From assembly GCA_038253135.1 (NCBI GenBank), contig JBBSHJ010000080.1, positions 1 to 14,854 of the forward strand: a stretch of DNA of 14,854 bases. Direction: 5' to 3'. Origin of the DNA: JBBSHJ01 sp038253135. GTDB taxonomy: Bacteria > Actinomycetota > Actinomycetes > Mycobacteriales > QHCD01. Position numbers and translations under genes: made by a program. The number at the start of each line of letters is the position of its first letter. The first letter of the stretch is position 1. This document shows, piece after piece, positions 6,980 through 13,570 of the stretch. The notes under the pieces are model-generated. The model ran no database searches. It saw nothing but the letters and a program-made list of their open reading frames with translations, and was not told the DNA's origin.

Positions 6980-7539
6980 GCACCAGCACCGGCCAGCCGG
7001 GTGTCGCGAGGCAGGCCGACGTCGCCGGCCACCCGGCCGACGCCGCGGCCGCGCGACGGCGGGCGAGGGAGTTTCGTGCGGCCCTGACCGGGCACCGCCC
7101 GTCCGGGGCGAGCGTCCTCGACATCCGGCCCGTGTTGCTGCGCCGGTTCTGCCTCACGGTCGCCGTCGTTGCCGTGCTGGCGTGCACCGCCGGCGCGGTC
7201 GTGCTTCGCGACGGCTCGGGCGCCCACACCTATCGCGTGTCCGACCAGATCGCGCTCGGCCTGCTCGGTGTCGCGATCACGGCCGGCATGGTCGTCTTGG
7301 CCCGCCCGCACGCGGTCGCCCACCCCGGGGGTGTCTGGGTCCGCAACTACTTCGGCACCCGGGAGATCCCCTGGGATCTCATCGAAGCCGTTCGCTACCC
7401 GCCGAAGGCGCCGTGGGCCGCACTCGTGCTCACCGGGGGTGACCTGCTCTCGATCGTCGCGCTGCAGGCGGTGGACGGAAAACGGGCGGTGCGCGACCTG
7501 CATGCGCTGCGGGAGATGCACGAGCGGTACGCCGGCTGA
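6976..7539 (+). CDS. membrane-anchored bacterial PH-domain protein
   Basis: The 187-residue product has an Ala/Arg-rich cytoplasmic N-terminus, two transmembrane helices near residues 56-75 (CLTVAVVAVLACTAGAVVL) and 90-108 (IALGLLGVAITAGMVVLA), and a C-terminal bacterial PH-like domain beginning about residue 112 with the signature GVWVRNYFGTREIPWDLIEAV and ending DLHALREMHERYAG. This family is common next to hisG in Actinobacteria; its function is not established. Its ATG overlaps the transporter stop (ATGA), so coupling is likely, but a -10-like element seven bases upstream could also drive it alone. No other domain is seen. Confidence 0.82.
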   Translation: MSTSTGQPGVARQADVAGHPADAAAARRRAREFRAALTGHRPSGASVLDIRPVLLRRFCLTVAVVAVLACTAGAVVLRDGSGAHTYRVSDQIALGLLGVAITAGMVVLARPHAVAHPGGVWVRNYFGTREIPWDLIEAVRYPPKAPWAALVLTGGDLLSIVALQAVDGKRAVRDLHALREMHERYAG

Positions 7540-7540
7540 C

Positions 7541-7584
7541 GATCGAGCGAGCACCCGAGCGAGCGCCCGCGAGAGGCGCGCAGC
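7541..7584 (+). repeat. degenerate GAGC-rich intergenic repeat, copy 2
   Basis: The segment begins GATCGAGCGAGCACCCGAGC directly after the PH-domain gene stop, aligns with the segment at 5834, and shares the closing GCGCAGC. It is not palindromic. A dispersed short repeat family is the simplest reading. Confidence 0.55.
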
Positions 7585-7666
7585 GAGGAGGGGGCCGTGT
7601 GGAAATGTGCGGCGGCTGGCGATGGCATGAGCCCAAGGTTAGGTCGCGTCCCGCGCGGCGCTCCGT

Positions 7667-7672
7667 TAGACT
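7667..7672 (+). promoter_or_regulatory. putative infC operon promoter (-10 element)
   Basis: TAGACT, within CCGTTAGACTGGCG, matches TANNNT and lies where an infC promoter is expected; transcription would begin near 7679 and give a leader of about 260 bases. A -35 is not clear; GGTCGC at 7642-7647 is a weak candidate with 19-base spacing. The first part of the gap (7585-7660) shows nothing else. Confidence 0.45.
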
Positions 7673-7774
7673 GGCGAGGCGACCGAGCTGTCGATGCGTT
7701 CTCATGGACGTGCCGGCAGCCGCAAGTGGAGTCCACTCCCACCCGCCCATCGCCTCAGATGATCGGGTTCCGGT

Positions 7775-7798
7775 CGGCCCTGGCAACCGCCAGGGCCG
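7775..7798 (+). promoter_or_regulatory. infC leader hairpin 1
   Basis: CGGCCCTGGC and GCCAGGGCCG form a perfect 10-base-pair stem around an AACC tetraloop. Part of its 5' arm (GTCGGCC, 7773-7779) could instead pair with GGCCGAC at 7810-7816, so alternative folds of the leader are possible. Confidence 0.7.
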
Positions 7799-7841
7799 CA
7801 GCGACGCCAGGCCGACGGGCCGGACGCCGTACCGGTCGGGC

Positions 7842-7873
7842 GGGCTCCGCGGCAGTCGGCCGCGGGGCCTTTT
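7842..7873 (+). terminator. intrinsic terminator-like attenuator in the infC leader
   Basis: GGCTCCGCGGC (7843-7853) pairs with GCCGCGGGGCC (7859-7869), an 11-base-pair stem with one U-G pair and a 5-base loop, followed at once by TTTT (7870-7873). It lies inside the leader, about 70 bases before the infC start, so it would act as an attenuator rather than end the upstream gene if the promoter at 7667 is used. In other phyla infC-rpmI-rplT leaders respond to L20 or related signals; the effector here is unknown. Confidence 0.65.
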
Positions 7874-7940
7874 GTCATTCCGGGAGAGCGATTCGGGATG
7901 GACGGCCTCGTCAGATATCACCCTGCGTCTAGGAGGCCTC

Positions 7941-8522
7941 ATTACTGTCGAACAACGCATTAACGACCGGATCCGGGTTCCCGAGGTTCGCCTCGTGGGT
8001 CCGGCGGGTGAGCAGGTAGGCATCGTCCGCATCGAGGACGCGCTGCGCCTGGCCAGGGAGGCCGATCTCGACCTCGTCGAGGTTGCCCCGATGGCCCGCC
8101 CCCCGGTTTGCAAGCTCATGGATTACGGCAAGTTCAAGTACGAGAACGCGCAGAAGGCGCGCGAGACTCGCCGTCACCAGAGCATGACCGTCATCAAGGA
8201 GATGAAGCTCCGGCCGAAGATCGACACCCACGACTACGACACCAAGAAGGGTCACGTCGTGCGGTTCCTCAAGGCCGGGGACAAGGTCAAGATCACCATC
8301 ATGTTCCGCGGTCGGGAGCAATCGCGACCCGAGCTCGGCTACCGGCTGCTGCAGCGCCTCGCCGAGGACGTCGCCGATCTCGGCGTCGTGGAATCGGCGC
8401 CGAAGGTTGATGGCCGCAACATGATCATGGTGCTCGCCCCCCACCGCGAAGGCGGCAGGTCCGGTGCGCCGCGACCGCGGCGGGACGAAGCGCCGGTGCA
8501 GGAGCAGGCCGCCGCGGGCTGA
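7941..8522 (+). CDS. infC: translation initiation factor IF-3, ATT start
   Basis: IF-3 binds the 30S subunit, prevents early subunit joining and checks start codon pairing. The product (193 residues) reads TVEQRINDRIRVPEVRLVG after the start, then PPVCKLMDYGKFKYE, TVIKEMKLRPKIDTHDYDTK, GDKVKITIMFRGREQSRPE and GRNMIMVLAP, covering both IF-3 domains and the linker, with a short charged tail. The start is placed at ATT 7941, four bases after AGGAGG (7931-7936). No ATG, GTG or TTG lies near in this frame, homologues begin at this point, and infC is known to use AUU in E. coli, where it allows autoregulation. The frame is open upstream to 7599, but that part spans the leader hairpins. It heads the infC-rpmI-rplT operon. 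Confidence 0.93.
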   Translation: MTVEQRINDRIRVPEVRLVGPAGEQVGIVRIEDALRLAREADLDLVEVAPMARPPVCKLMDYGKFKYENAQKARETRRHQSMTVIKEMKLRPKIDTHDYDTKKGHVVRFLKAGDKVKITIMFRGREQSRPELGYRLLQRLAEDVADLGVVESAPKVDGRNMIMVLAPHREGGRSGAPRPRRDEAPVQEQAAAG

Positions 8523-8538
8523 GCCCCACCGCATCGAC

Positions 8539-8564
8539 CGGCCGCGGGAGTCGTCCCGCGGCCG
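8539..8564 (+). promoter_or_regulatory. strong hairpin between infC and rpmI
   Basis: CGGCCGCGGGA (8539-8549) and TCCCGCGGCCG (8554-8564) form a perfect 11-base-pair stem with a GTCG loop, 16 bases after the infC stop. It is followed by TATTCC, not a T run. It could be a partial terminator, an RNA processing or stability site, or a regulatory protein-binding hairpin. Confidence 0.65.
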
Positions 8565-8640
8565 TATTCCGGTGCGCCCGGCACCACGGGCGTCGACCGA
8601 GCCACCCACCGACCACCGCAGGAACCGACAAGGACAGGCC

Positions 8641-8835
8641 ATGCCGAAGAACAAGACGCACAGCGGTACCAAGCGCAAGATCAAGGTCAGCGGCGGCGGC
8701 AAGTTGCTGCGGGAGCGGGCCAACCGCAAGCACTACCTCGAGCACAAGCCCAGCTCGCGCACCCGTCGCCTTGCGGGCAACGTCGAGGTCGCCAAGAACG
8801 ACCGCAAGCGGGTACGACGCCTGCTCGGTCGCTGA
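8641..8835 (+). CDS. rpmI: 50S ribosomal protein L35
   Basis: This 64-residue, very basic protein of the large ribosomal subunit begins MPKNKTHSGTKRKIKVSGGG and ends RKRVRRLLGR, with the family motifs KxKTHSGxxKR and HYLEHKPSSRTRRL. The length is standard. ATG 8641 has AAGGA six bases upstream (8630-8634). It is the middle gene of infC-rpmI-rplT, 118 bases after infC; that spacer holds a strong hairpin. Confidence 0.97.
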   Translation: MPKNKTHSGTKRKIKVSGGGKLLRERANRKHYLEHKPSSRTRRLAGNVEVAKNDRKRVRRLLGR

Positions 8836-8912
8836 TCCCGTTCCTCTCGTCAACGCCCCATCCAGACGGCTCCCATCGACACGGCTTAGGCCGCAACAGG
8901 TAAGGACTTCCC

Positions 8913-9308
8913 GTGGCACGCGTAAAGCGGGCGATCAACGCCCAGAAGAAGCGCCGCAGCACCCTCGACGCCGCCAGCGGTTACCGCGGCCAACGCTCGC
9001 GGCTCTACCGCAAGGCCAAGGAGCAGCTGCTTCACTCCGCGACCTACAACTACCGTGACCGCAAGGCGCGCAAGGGCGATTTCCGCAAGCTGTGGATCAC
9101 CAGGATCAACGCGGCCAGCCGCGCCAACGGCATGACCTACAACCGCTTCATGCAGGGCCTGACGGCGGCCGGCATCGAGCTCGATCGCAAGAGCCTCGCC
9201 GACATCGCGGTGACCGATGCGGCGGCATTCGCCGCGCTGGTCGAGACGGCCAGGGCAGCCCTGCCCGACACGGCCCAGCAGCTGCCCGCGGACGAGTCGG
9301 CCGCCTGA
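8913..9308 (+). CDS. rplT: 50S ribosomal protein L20
   Basis: This 131-residue assembly protein of the large subunit begins MARVKRAINAQKKRRSTLDA and contains GYRGQRSRLYRKAKEQ, YNYRDRKARKGDFRKLWITR and NRFMQGLTAAGIELDRKSLAD. In several bacteria L20 also represses its own operon. The start is GTG 8913 with AAGGA six bases upstream (8902-8906). The 77-base spacer after rpmI shows no clear structure. The downstream methyltransferase begins about 14 bases after the stop and is probably co-transcribed. Confidence 0.97.
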   Translation: MARVKRAINAQKKRRSTLDAASGYRGQRSRLYRKAKEQLLHSATYNYRDRKARKGDFRKLWITRINAASRANGMTYNRFMQGLTAAGIELDRKSLADIAVTDAAAFAALVETARAALPDTAQQLPADESAA

Positions 9309-9322
9309 CGGGCGAGGCAGGC

Positions 9323-10183
9323 CTGAGTCAACTGCACACCGTCACCGAGCGAACCCCCCGCGTCGTCGCGGCCGCGAAGCTGACCCGTCGCTCGCGCCGC
9401 GACGACGCGCAGGCGTTTCTCGCCGAGGGACCCCAGGCCGTCCGCGAAGCGCTGGCCGGCCGTGACGTCGTCACCGAGCTCTACGGCACCGCGGCCGCAT
9501 GGAGCCGGTACGCCGGCCTCGCGGCCGCCGCTCGCGCGGCCGGCGTACCGGTGTCGACCGGCACCGACCGGGCGCTCGCGGGACTGTCGGAGACGTCGCA
9601 CCCGCAGGGCCTGGTGGCCCGCTGCCGATTCATCGACGTACCGCTCGCGCAGGCCCTCCACCGACAACCGCGGCTCGCCGCCGTCCTCGTCGAGGGCCGC
9701 GACCCGGGCAACGCCGGCACGGTCCTGCGGGTCGCCGACGCTGCCGGAGCCGCCGCGGTCGTCTTCGCCGGAGCCGCGGTGGACCCTTACAACGGCAAGG
9801 CGGTCCGCGCGTCGGCCGGTTCGCTCTTCCACCTCCCTGTCGTGCGCGGCGCGACGATCGAGGCGACCGTCGCCGCGGCCCGCTCCACCGGGGCACAGAT
9901 CCTCGCGGCGACCGGCACCCCCGATGCCGCGCACCGCTTCGAGCTCGAGGATCTGGACGACCTCGCCGACGCCGGAACTCTGGCCGCGCCGACGGTCTGG
10001 CTCTTCGGGAACGAGGCCGCGGGCCTCGCCGGCGACGTCAGCGCGGTCGCCGACCACGCGGTGCGCGTGCCGATCCACGGCCGCGCCGAGAGCCTCAATC
10101 TCGCCACCGCCGCGGCGGTGTGCCTCTACGCCTCGGCCCGCGCGCAGCGGGTCGACCGGCCGCTCGACCGGCGCTCCCCGTGA
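9323..10183 (+). CDS. SpoU/TrmH-family RNA 2'-O-methyltransferase, apparent CTG start
   Basis: This SPOUT-class enzyme transfers a methyl group from SAM to a ribose 2'-OH in RNA. It has the three SpoU motifs: motif 1 DPGNAGTVLRVADAAGAAAVVF, motif 2 VWLFGNEAAGL, motif 3 VPIHGRAESLNLATAAAVCLY (knot region). An N-terminal L30e-like substrate domain contains AFLAEGPQAVREAL and SETSHPQGLVA. About 286 residues is standard. No ATG, GTG or TTG occurs in frame between 9092 (inside rplT) and 9551 (past most of the N-terminal domain), while homologous sequence starts near 9323. CTG 9323 has GAGG five bases upstream and is my choice; CTG 9305 or 9332 are alternatives. The target nucleotide (23S rRNA or tRNA) cannot be told. 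Its stop overlaps the MFS gene start (TGATG). Confidence 0.88.
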   Translation: MSQLHTVTERTPRVVAAAKLTRRSRRDDAQAFLAEGPQAVREALAGRDVVTELYGTAAAWSRYAGLAAAARAAGVPVSTGTDRALAGLSETSHPQGLVARCRFIDVPLAQALHRQPRLAAVLVEGRDPGNAGTVLRVADAAGAAAVVFAGAAVDPYNGKAVRASAGSLFHLPVVRGATIEATVAAARSTGAQILAATGTPDAAHRFELEDLDDLADAGTLAAPTVWLFGNEAAGLAGDVSAVADHAVRVPIHGRAESLNLATAAAVCLYASARAQRVDRPLDRRSP

Positions 10184-11397
10184 TGGCCGCGGCCGGCAGC
10201 CGAACCGCCCTGATCCGGGCGCTCGGGCTGCCGGTGCTGCTGCCGAGCCTGCTGTATTCGATCGGCGAGGGCGCCGTGCTCCCCGTCGTCGCCGTTACCG
10301 CTCGTCAGCTCGGCGGCTCCGTCCCGATCGCCGCGCTGATCGTCGCCCTGATCGGCATCGGCACCTTGGTGACGGACCTGCCGGCCGGACGCCTCGCCGG
10401 GCGATTCGGCGAGCGGCACGCGATGATCGGCTCCGCCGTGGTCACGATCGTTTCCGTCGGCGCCTTCGTGCTGTTCCCGTCGCTGGCGCTCTTGGCGGCC
10501 GCGATGCTGGTGTGCGGCGCCGCGCTGTCGATCTGGGGTCTCTCGCGGCAGACGTTCATCACCGAGGCGACGCCGATCCACCTGCGGGCCCGGGCGCTCG
10601 CGCTGCTCGGTGCGACCCACCGCGTCGGCACGCTCATCGGCCCGTTCCTCGGCGCCGCGGTCATCACGGTGGCGGGCACCCGCGCCACGTTCGTCTTCTA
10701 CGTCGTCCTGTCGGCCCTGACCGTTGCCGCCCTGCTGGCCGTGCCCGATCCCGATCAGGAGCGGCAGAAGGCCGAGCGTCGGGTCCGCAGCCCGCGCTCC
10801 ACCCGCGCACTGCTCGGCGAATACAAGCAGCTGCTCGGCACCCTCGGCGTGTGCATGCTGGTCCTGAGCGCGATGCGCTCGTCGCGTAACGCGTTGCTCC
10901 CGCTGTGGTGCCATCACATCGGGATCGGCTCGGCGCAGATCAGCCTGATCTCGGGGCTGCTGTCGGGCCTCGAGCTGATGGTCTTCTACCCGGCCGGGTT
11001 GCTGATGGACCGGCGAGGCCGCTCGTACGTCGCCGTCCCGTGCATGACGCTGATGGCGCTCTCGCACCTGCTGCTCCCGCTGAGCCACAGCATCGGCGTG
11101 CTGGTCGCGGTGATCGTCCCGCTCGGCATCGGGAACGGGCTCGGCACCGGCATCAACATGACCCTCGGGGCGGACGTGTCGCCGGACGACGCGCGGCCGG
11201 AATTCCTCGGCATCTGGCGGCTCGTCAGCGACACCGGCGCCTCCGGTGGGCCGTCGATGGTGTCGGCGGTGAGCGCGGTCGCGCCGCTCGCCGCCGCGTC
11301 CGCCGCGATCGGCGTCGCCGGAGTCCTCGGCGCCGTGGGTCTGGTGCGATTTATCCCGCGCTTCATCCGGCTGCCGGCGCCGACGGCCACCGAATAG
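10183..11397 (+). CDS. MFS transporter
   Basis: The product is a 404-residue integral membrane protein of the major facilitator superfamily with about twelve hydrophobic helices in two six-helix halves. The loop 2-3 motif A appears as PAGRLAGRFGERHAM and its repeat in the second half as PAGLLMDRRGRSYVA. Residues near 195-215 (DQERQKAERRVRSPRST) form the charged central loop. The substrate is unknown; the pattern resembles drug-efflux-type members. ATG 10183 shares its A with the stop of the upstream methyltransferase; GTG 10180 in the same frame is an alternative start. Actinobacterial synteny would usually lead to pheS-pheT here, so this position looks rearranged. A weak 5-base-pair hairpin lies at 11414-11429; the rest of the gap to 11540 holds nothing recognised. 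Confidence 0.92.
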   Translation: MAAAGSRTALIRALGLPVLLPSLLYSIGEGAVLPVVAVTARQLGGSVPIAALIVALIGIGTLVTDLPAGRLAGRFGERHAMIGSAVVTIVSVGAFVLFPSLALLAAAMLVCGAALSIWGLSRQTFITEATPIHLRARALALLGATHRVGTLIGPFLGAAVITVAGTRATFVFYVVLSALTVAALLAVPDPDQERQKAERRVRSPRSTRALLGEYKQLLGTLGVCMLVLSAMRSSRNALLPLWCHHIGIGSAQISLISGLLSGLELMVFYPAGLLMDRRGRSYVAVPCMTLMALSHLLLPLSHSIGVLVAVIVPLGIGNGLGTGINMTLGADVSPDDARPEFLGIWRLVSDTGASGGPSMVSAVSAVAPLAAASAAIGVAGVLGAVGLVRFIPRFIRLPAPTATE

Positions 11398-11540
11398 CTG
11401 CGACAATCTCCGAGGCGCCGCGTTGCGCCATCTGCGTCGGCGTCGTACCGCCGCCACATCTGAGGAGATGGCCGCGCCGACCCGACTTGTGACCGTGGCG
11501 CCGGGTAAGACAAAAGTGTTCTTCACGCCGGAAACTTGGT

Positions 11541-12997
11541 TCAGGTGCGCACGTGGCGTCGGATCTTGAGGCCGCCGCATTGGCAGCGGGTCAGGGTTTT
11601 GTAGCGTGGTCGGCTGCGGGCGTTGTGTCGGGGTGGATACCATTCGGGCGGGGTAAAGATCGGGTGGTGGCCGTTGGTGATGCGGCAGGACCAATCCGTG
11701 TGGTGAATGACTGTGTGGTGCCAGCCGCACAATAGGACGAGATTGTCGAGGTCGGTTAACCCGCCGTCGGCCCAGTGAATGACGTGGTGCACGTCGCAGC
11801 GCGGCGCACGCTGCTCGCAGCCCGGAAACGCACAGTGTCGGTCTCGGGCGGTCACGGCGCGGCGTTGAGTCTTGGTCACGGTCCGCGATGCGCGGCCGAT
11901 GTCGAGGGGTTCGGAGTGCGAGCCGAGCACCATCGGGATGACTCGGGATTCGCAGCCGAGGCGGCGGACGGTTTCGACCGGCAGGACGGTGCCGTCGCCC
12001 AGGGTGACGGCGCCGAGCCCGGCGCGGAGTTGTTCCCAGCCGATGGTGATGAGGAGGTTGGGTGGTTCGCCGCCGTGGTCGGGGAGCTCGCCGCCGCGGA
12101 TCGCGGTGCGGGCGAGCTCGGTGAGGGCGTCGGCGGCGCGCTCTGCGGTGCTCCGCGAGTCGGGGTCACCGTCGCCGGTGGCGGGGCGGGGTTTCGCCAA
12201 GGGGTCGAGGGCGGTGCGCAGCAACTCGGCGCGCTCGGGATCCAGGCGTAGCCGCCCGGTCAGGGAGCCGTCCTGGCCGAGGCGGTAGTCAAAGGACCGC
12301 TCGGGCTTGGCCGGATCGGCGGGTTCGGCGCCGTCGGGGTCGAGGACCTGGGCTAGGCGGCGGGCCAGCTGCGCGACACCGGCCTGATCGGTTTCGGCGA
12401 GCGCGTCGGTGAAGATGTCTTCGCCGATGCTGCGATCCTCGCCGGCCGGGATGCGGTCGAGCGCGGCGACGATGACGTCAGCCTCCTCGGCGCCGAGCCC
12501 TCCGGTCGCCATCAGCTCGCCGAGGTGCGGGTAGTCGGCCGGCTGGACGGCGCCGGTCGGAGACAGCGCCGACGCTGTTGCTCCAGCGGTGCGGCCCGCC
12601 GGTTGCCGACCCGGGCCGGCCACCGCAGCCGCGACCGCAGCAACCCTCCGGTCGAGCGAAACCCGGCCCGCCCCGCCAACTCCCGGGTATGCACCTCACC
12701 GACCAGCCCGGTCACCGCGGCCTGCAACCGCAACCGCCGTCCCTCCATCGCGTCCAGACACCTCAACAGGTCGGTGTCGGACAATGTGATCGGATCCCCC
12801 GCCACCAGATCATCGACCGCGCTGGTCAGCGGAGCCAGCATCTCAGCGACTGCGACGGCGAGCGTGTCAGCGACCGGCTCGACCGCGATGTGGTCATCCG
12901 CGCCGTCACCCTGTTCGCGGTCGGGATCGGTCGGCCTGCTCACCCCGGCATTGACCCGCGCGGCACCGGCGTCCCCGCCATCCACCAGGTCGTCCAT
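11541..12997 (-). pseudogene. DUF222/HNH endonuclease (13E12 repeat family type), frameshifted
   Basis: Two overlapping minus-strand frames together encode one DUF222-HNH protein of about 485 residues. The N-terminal frame, from ATG 12997, carries the DUF222 start (LLRCLDAMEGRRLRLQAAVT and ELAGRAGFRSTGGLLRSRLR) and closes at 12512. The other frame, open from about 12623 to 11541, continues with ADYPHLGELMATGGLGAEEA and ends in an HNH domain: CAFPGC, DVHHVIHWADGGLTDLDNLV, LCGWHHTVIHH. The join needs a -1 shift, placed near 12585-12630. A one-base deletion or sequencing error is likeliest; programmed shifting is unproven. In mycobacteria this family forms the REP13E12 repeats, some used as prophage attachment sites. 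The HNH histidines and zinc cysteines look intact. A -10 element lies seven bases before ATG 12997. Confidence 0.8.
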
Positions 12998-13004
12998 GCG
13001 TTCT

Positions 13005-13010
13005 ATAATA
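13005..13010 (-). promoter_or_regulatory. -10 element for leaderless DUF222/HNH transcript
   Basis: On the minus strand TATTAT is followed by seven bases (AGAACGC) and ATG 12997. This is the closest match to TATAAT in the window. The -35 region falls on an inverted repeat (13024-13043). No Shine-Dalgarno is present. Confidence 0.6.
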
Positions 13011-13023
13011 GCTTGCTTCGCTG

Positions 13024-13043
13024 ACAATCGCGAGATCGATTGT
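13024..13043. promoter_or_regulatory. inverted repeat, candidate operator for the DUF222/HNH promoter
   Basis: ACAATCG (13024-13030) and CGATTGT (13037-13043) are perfect inverted 7-mers separated by six bases. The site covers the expected -35 position of the minus-strand promoter at 13005-13010, so a bound protein would block it. No regulator is identified. Confidence 0.45.
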
Positions 13044-13045
13044 GG

Positions 13046-13054
13046 TTATCCACA
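13046..13054 (+). promoter_or_regulatory. perfect consensus DnaA box, forward
   Basis: TTATCCACA is an exact match to the DnaA box consensus. It overlaps a TGTGG-TTAT-CCACA palindrome (13041-13054) and lies at one edge of an AT-rich patch, upstream of the HNH gene promoter. Confidence 0.6.
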
Positions 13055-13088
13055 GGTATATTCTCACTGGTTAGTAGTCGGCTAAATA

Positions 13089-13097
13089 TGTGGATAA
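13089..13097 (-). promoter_or_regulatory. perfect consensus DnaA box, reverse
   Basis: TGTGGATAA is the exact reverse complement of TTATCCACA. It faces the box at 13046-13054 across 34 mostly AT-rich bases. There is no other origin-like feature (no dnaA, dnaN or box cluster) nearby, so an origin is not claimed. Confidence 0.6.
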
Positions 13098-13183
13098 CGT
13101 CGAGCGAGACTGCATAACCTGCAGACCGCCGCAGCGCTTGCACCGCCGATGCGACGGTCGATATCGCGTCGCCGCCGTTTCGC

Positions 13184-13567
13184 GTGCGACTGCCGGAGAC
13201 CGAGTTTGACCCGGGTCGGCCGGTCTTTCCCACGGGCGTGGTCCGCGTGCGCGGCAAGGTGATCGCCTACCCGGCTGGCGGCGACCGTGGCAGCCCGCCC
13301 GATGCGAAGCCTGGCGAGGAGTTTGTCTTCATAGAGGCACCGCCCGCCGAGCGCGAAGCGTTGCTGCATGAGGATCCCGTGAGGTTCTTCGTGACCGCGC
13401 ACTACGCCGGCGCCCCTGGCGTCATCGTGCGACTCTCGACGGTCGATGCCGACCAGCTTGCCGAGCTGCTCGTCGACGCCTGGCGCACCGTCGCGCCCAA
13501 GCGCCTGGTCAAGGCCTATGACCAGAGCCGGTCCGAGATGACGACCGTCCGGCCGAAGTCGCAGTGA
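13184..13567 (+). CDS. MmcQ/YjbR-like protein, short at the N-terminus
   Basis: The 127-residue product has FVFIEAPPAEREALLHEDPV, RFFVTAHYAGAPGVIVRLST and DQLAELLVDAWRTVAPKRLV, the signature of the MmcQ/YjbR (DUF419) fold, a small DNA-binding-like fold of unknown role. The early part RVRGKVIAYPAG matches the usual first strands, but the N-terminal helix (VRRIALALPE-type) is reduced to RLPETEF. GTG 13184 is the only start in frame; the frame closes upstream at TAA 13115. It has no Shine-Dalgarno and no -10 at the seven-base spacing, so it may be truncated, or its promoter may lie in the AT-rich island before 13110. The stop is four bases before a 15-base palindrome. Confidence 0.68.
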   Translation: MRLPETEFDPGRPVFPTGVVRVRGKVIAYPAGGDRGSPPDAKPGEEFVFIEAPPAEREALLHEDPVRFFVTAHYAGAPGVIVRLSTVDADQLAELLVDAWRTVAPKRLVKAYDQSRSEMTTVRPKSQ

Positions 13568-13570
13568 CGT

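Noticed and set aside
7759..7932. 57-residue leader frame whose TAG overlaps the infC AGGAGG
   Set aside because: The composition is Ala/Arg-rich as expected for an off-frame read of GC-rich hairpin DNA; no family resemblance and no Shine-Dalgarno.
7599..7940. In-frame extension of infC upstream, for example from ATG 7704
   Set aside because: The extension would be translated through the perfect hairpins and terminator at 7775-7873, has no IF-3 similarity, and AGGAGG lies right before ATT 7941, where homologues begin.
7898..7963. 21-codon frame overlapping the infC start (ATG 7898 to TAA 7961)
   Set aside because: It has a weak upstream purine stretch and could couple to infC, but a frame this short arises easily by chance and nothing else supports it.
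9092..9322. N-terminal extension of the SpoU methyltransferase into rplT from GTG 9092
   Set aside because: The extension is Gln/Arg/Gly-rich out-of-frame rplT sequence with no similarity to methyltransferases.
11414..11429. Terminator after the MFS gene
   Set aside because: GGCGC/GCGCC is only five base pairs without a T run, so it was mentioned but not called.
10126..11730. 534-codon open frame on the minus strand opposite the MFS gene
   Set aside because: The plus strand encodes a clear MFS protein; the minus frame is His/Arg/Gln-rich antisense sequence without domains.
13041..13097. Replication origin
   Set aside because: Only two DnaA boxes are present and no replication genes are nearby; a regulatory or titration site is as far as the sequence supports.
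13110..13124. CTGCA-TAACC-TGCAG inverted repeat
   Set aside because: Five-base arms are too short to separate from chance, and it is not placed on a clear promoter.
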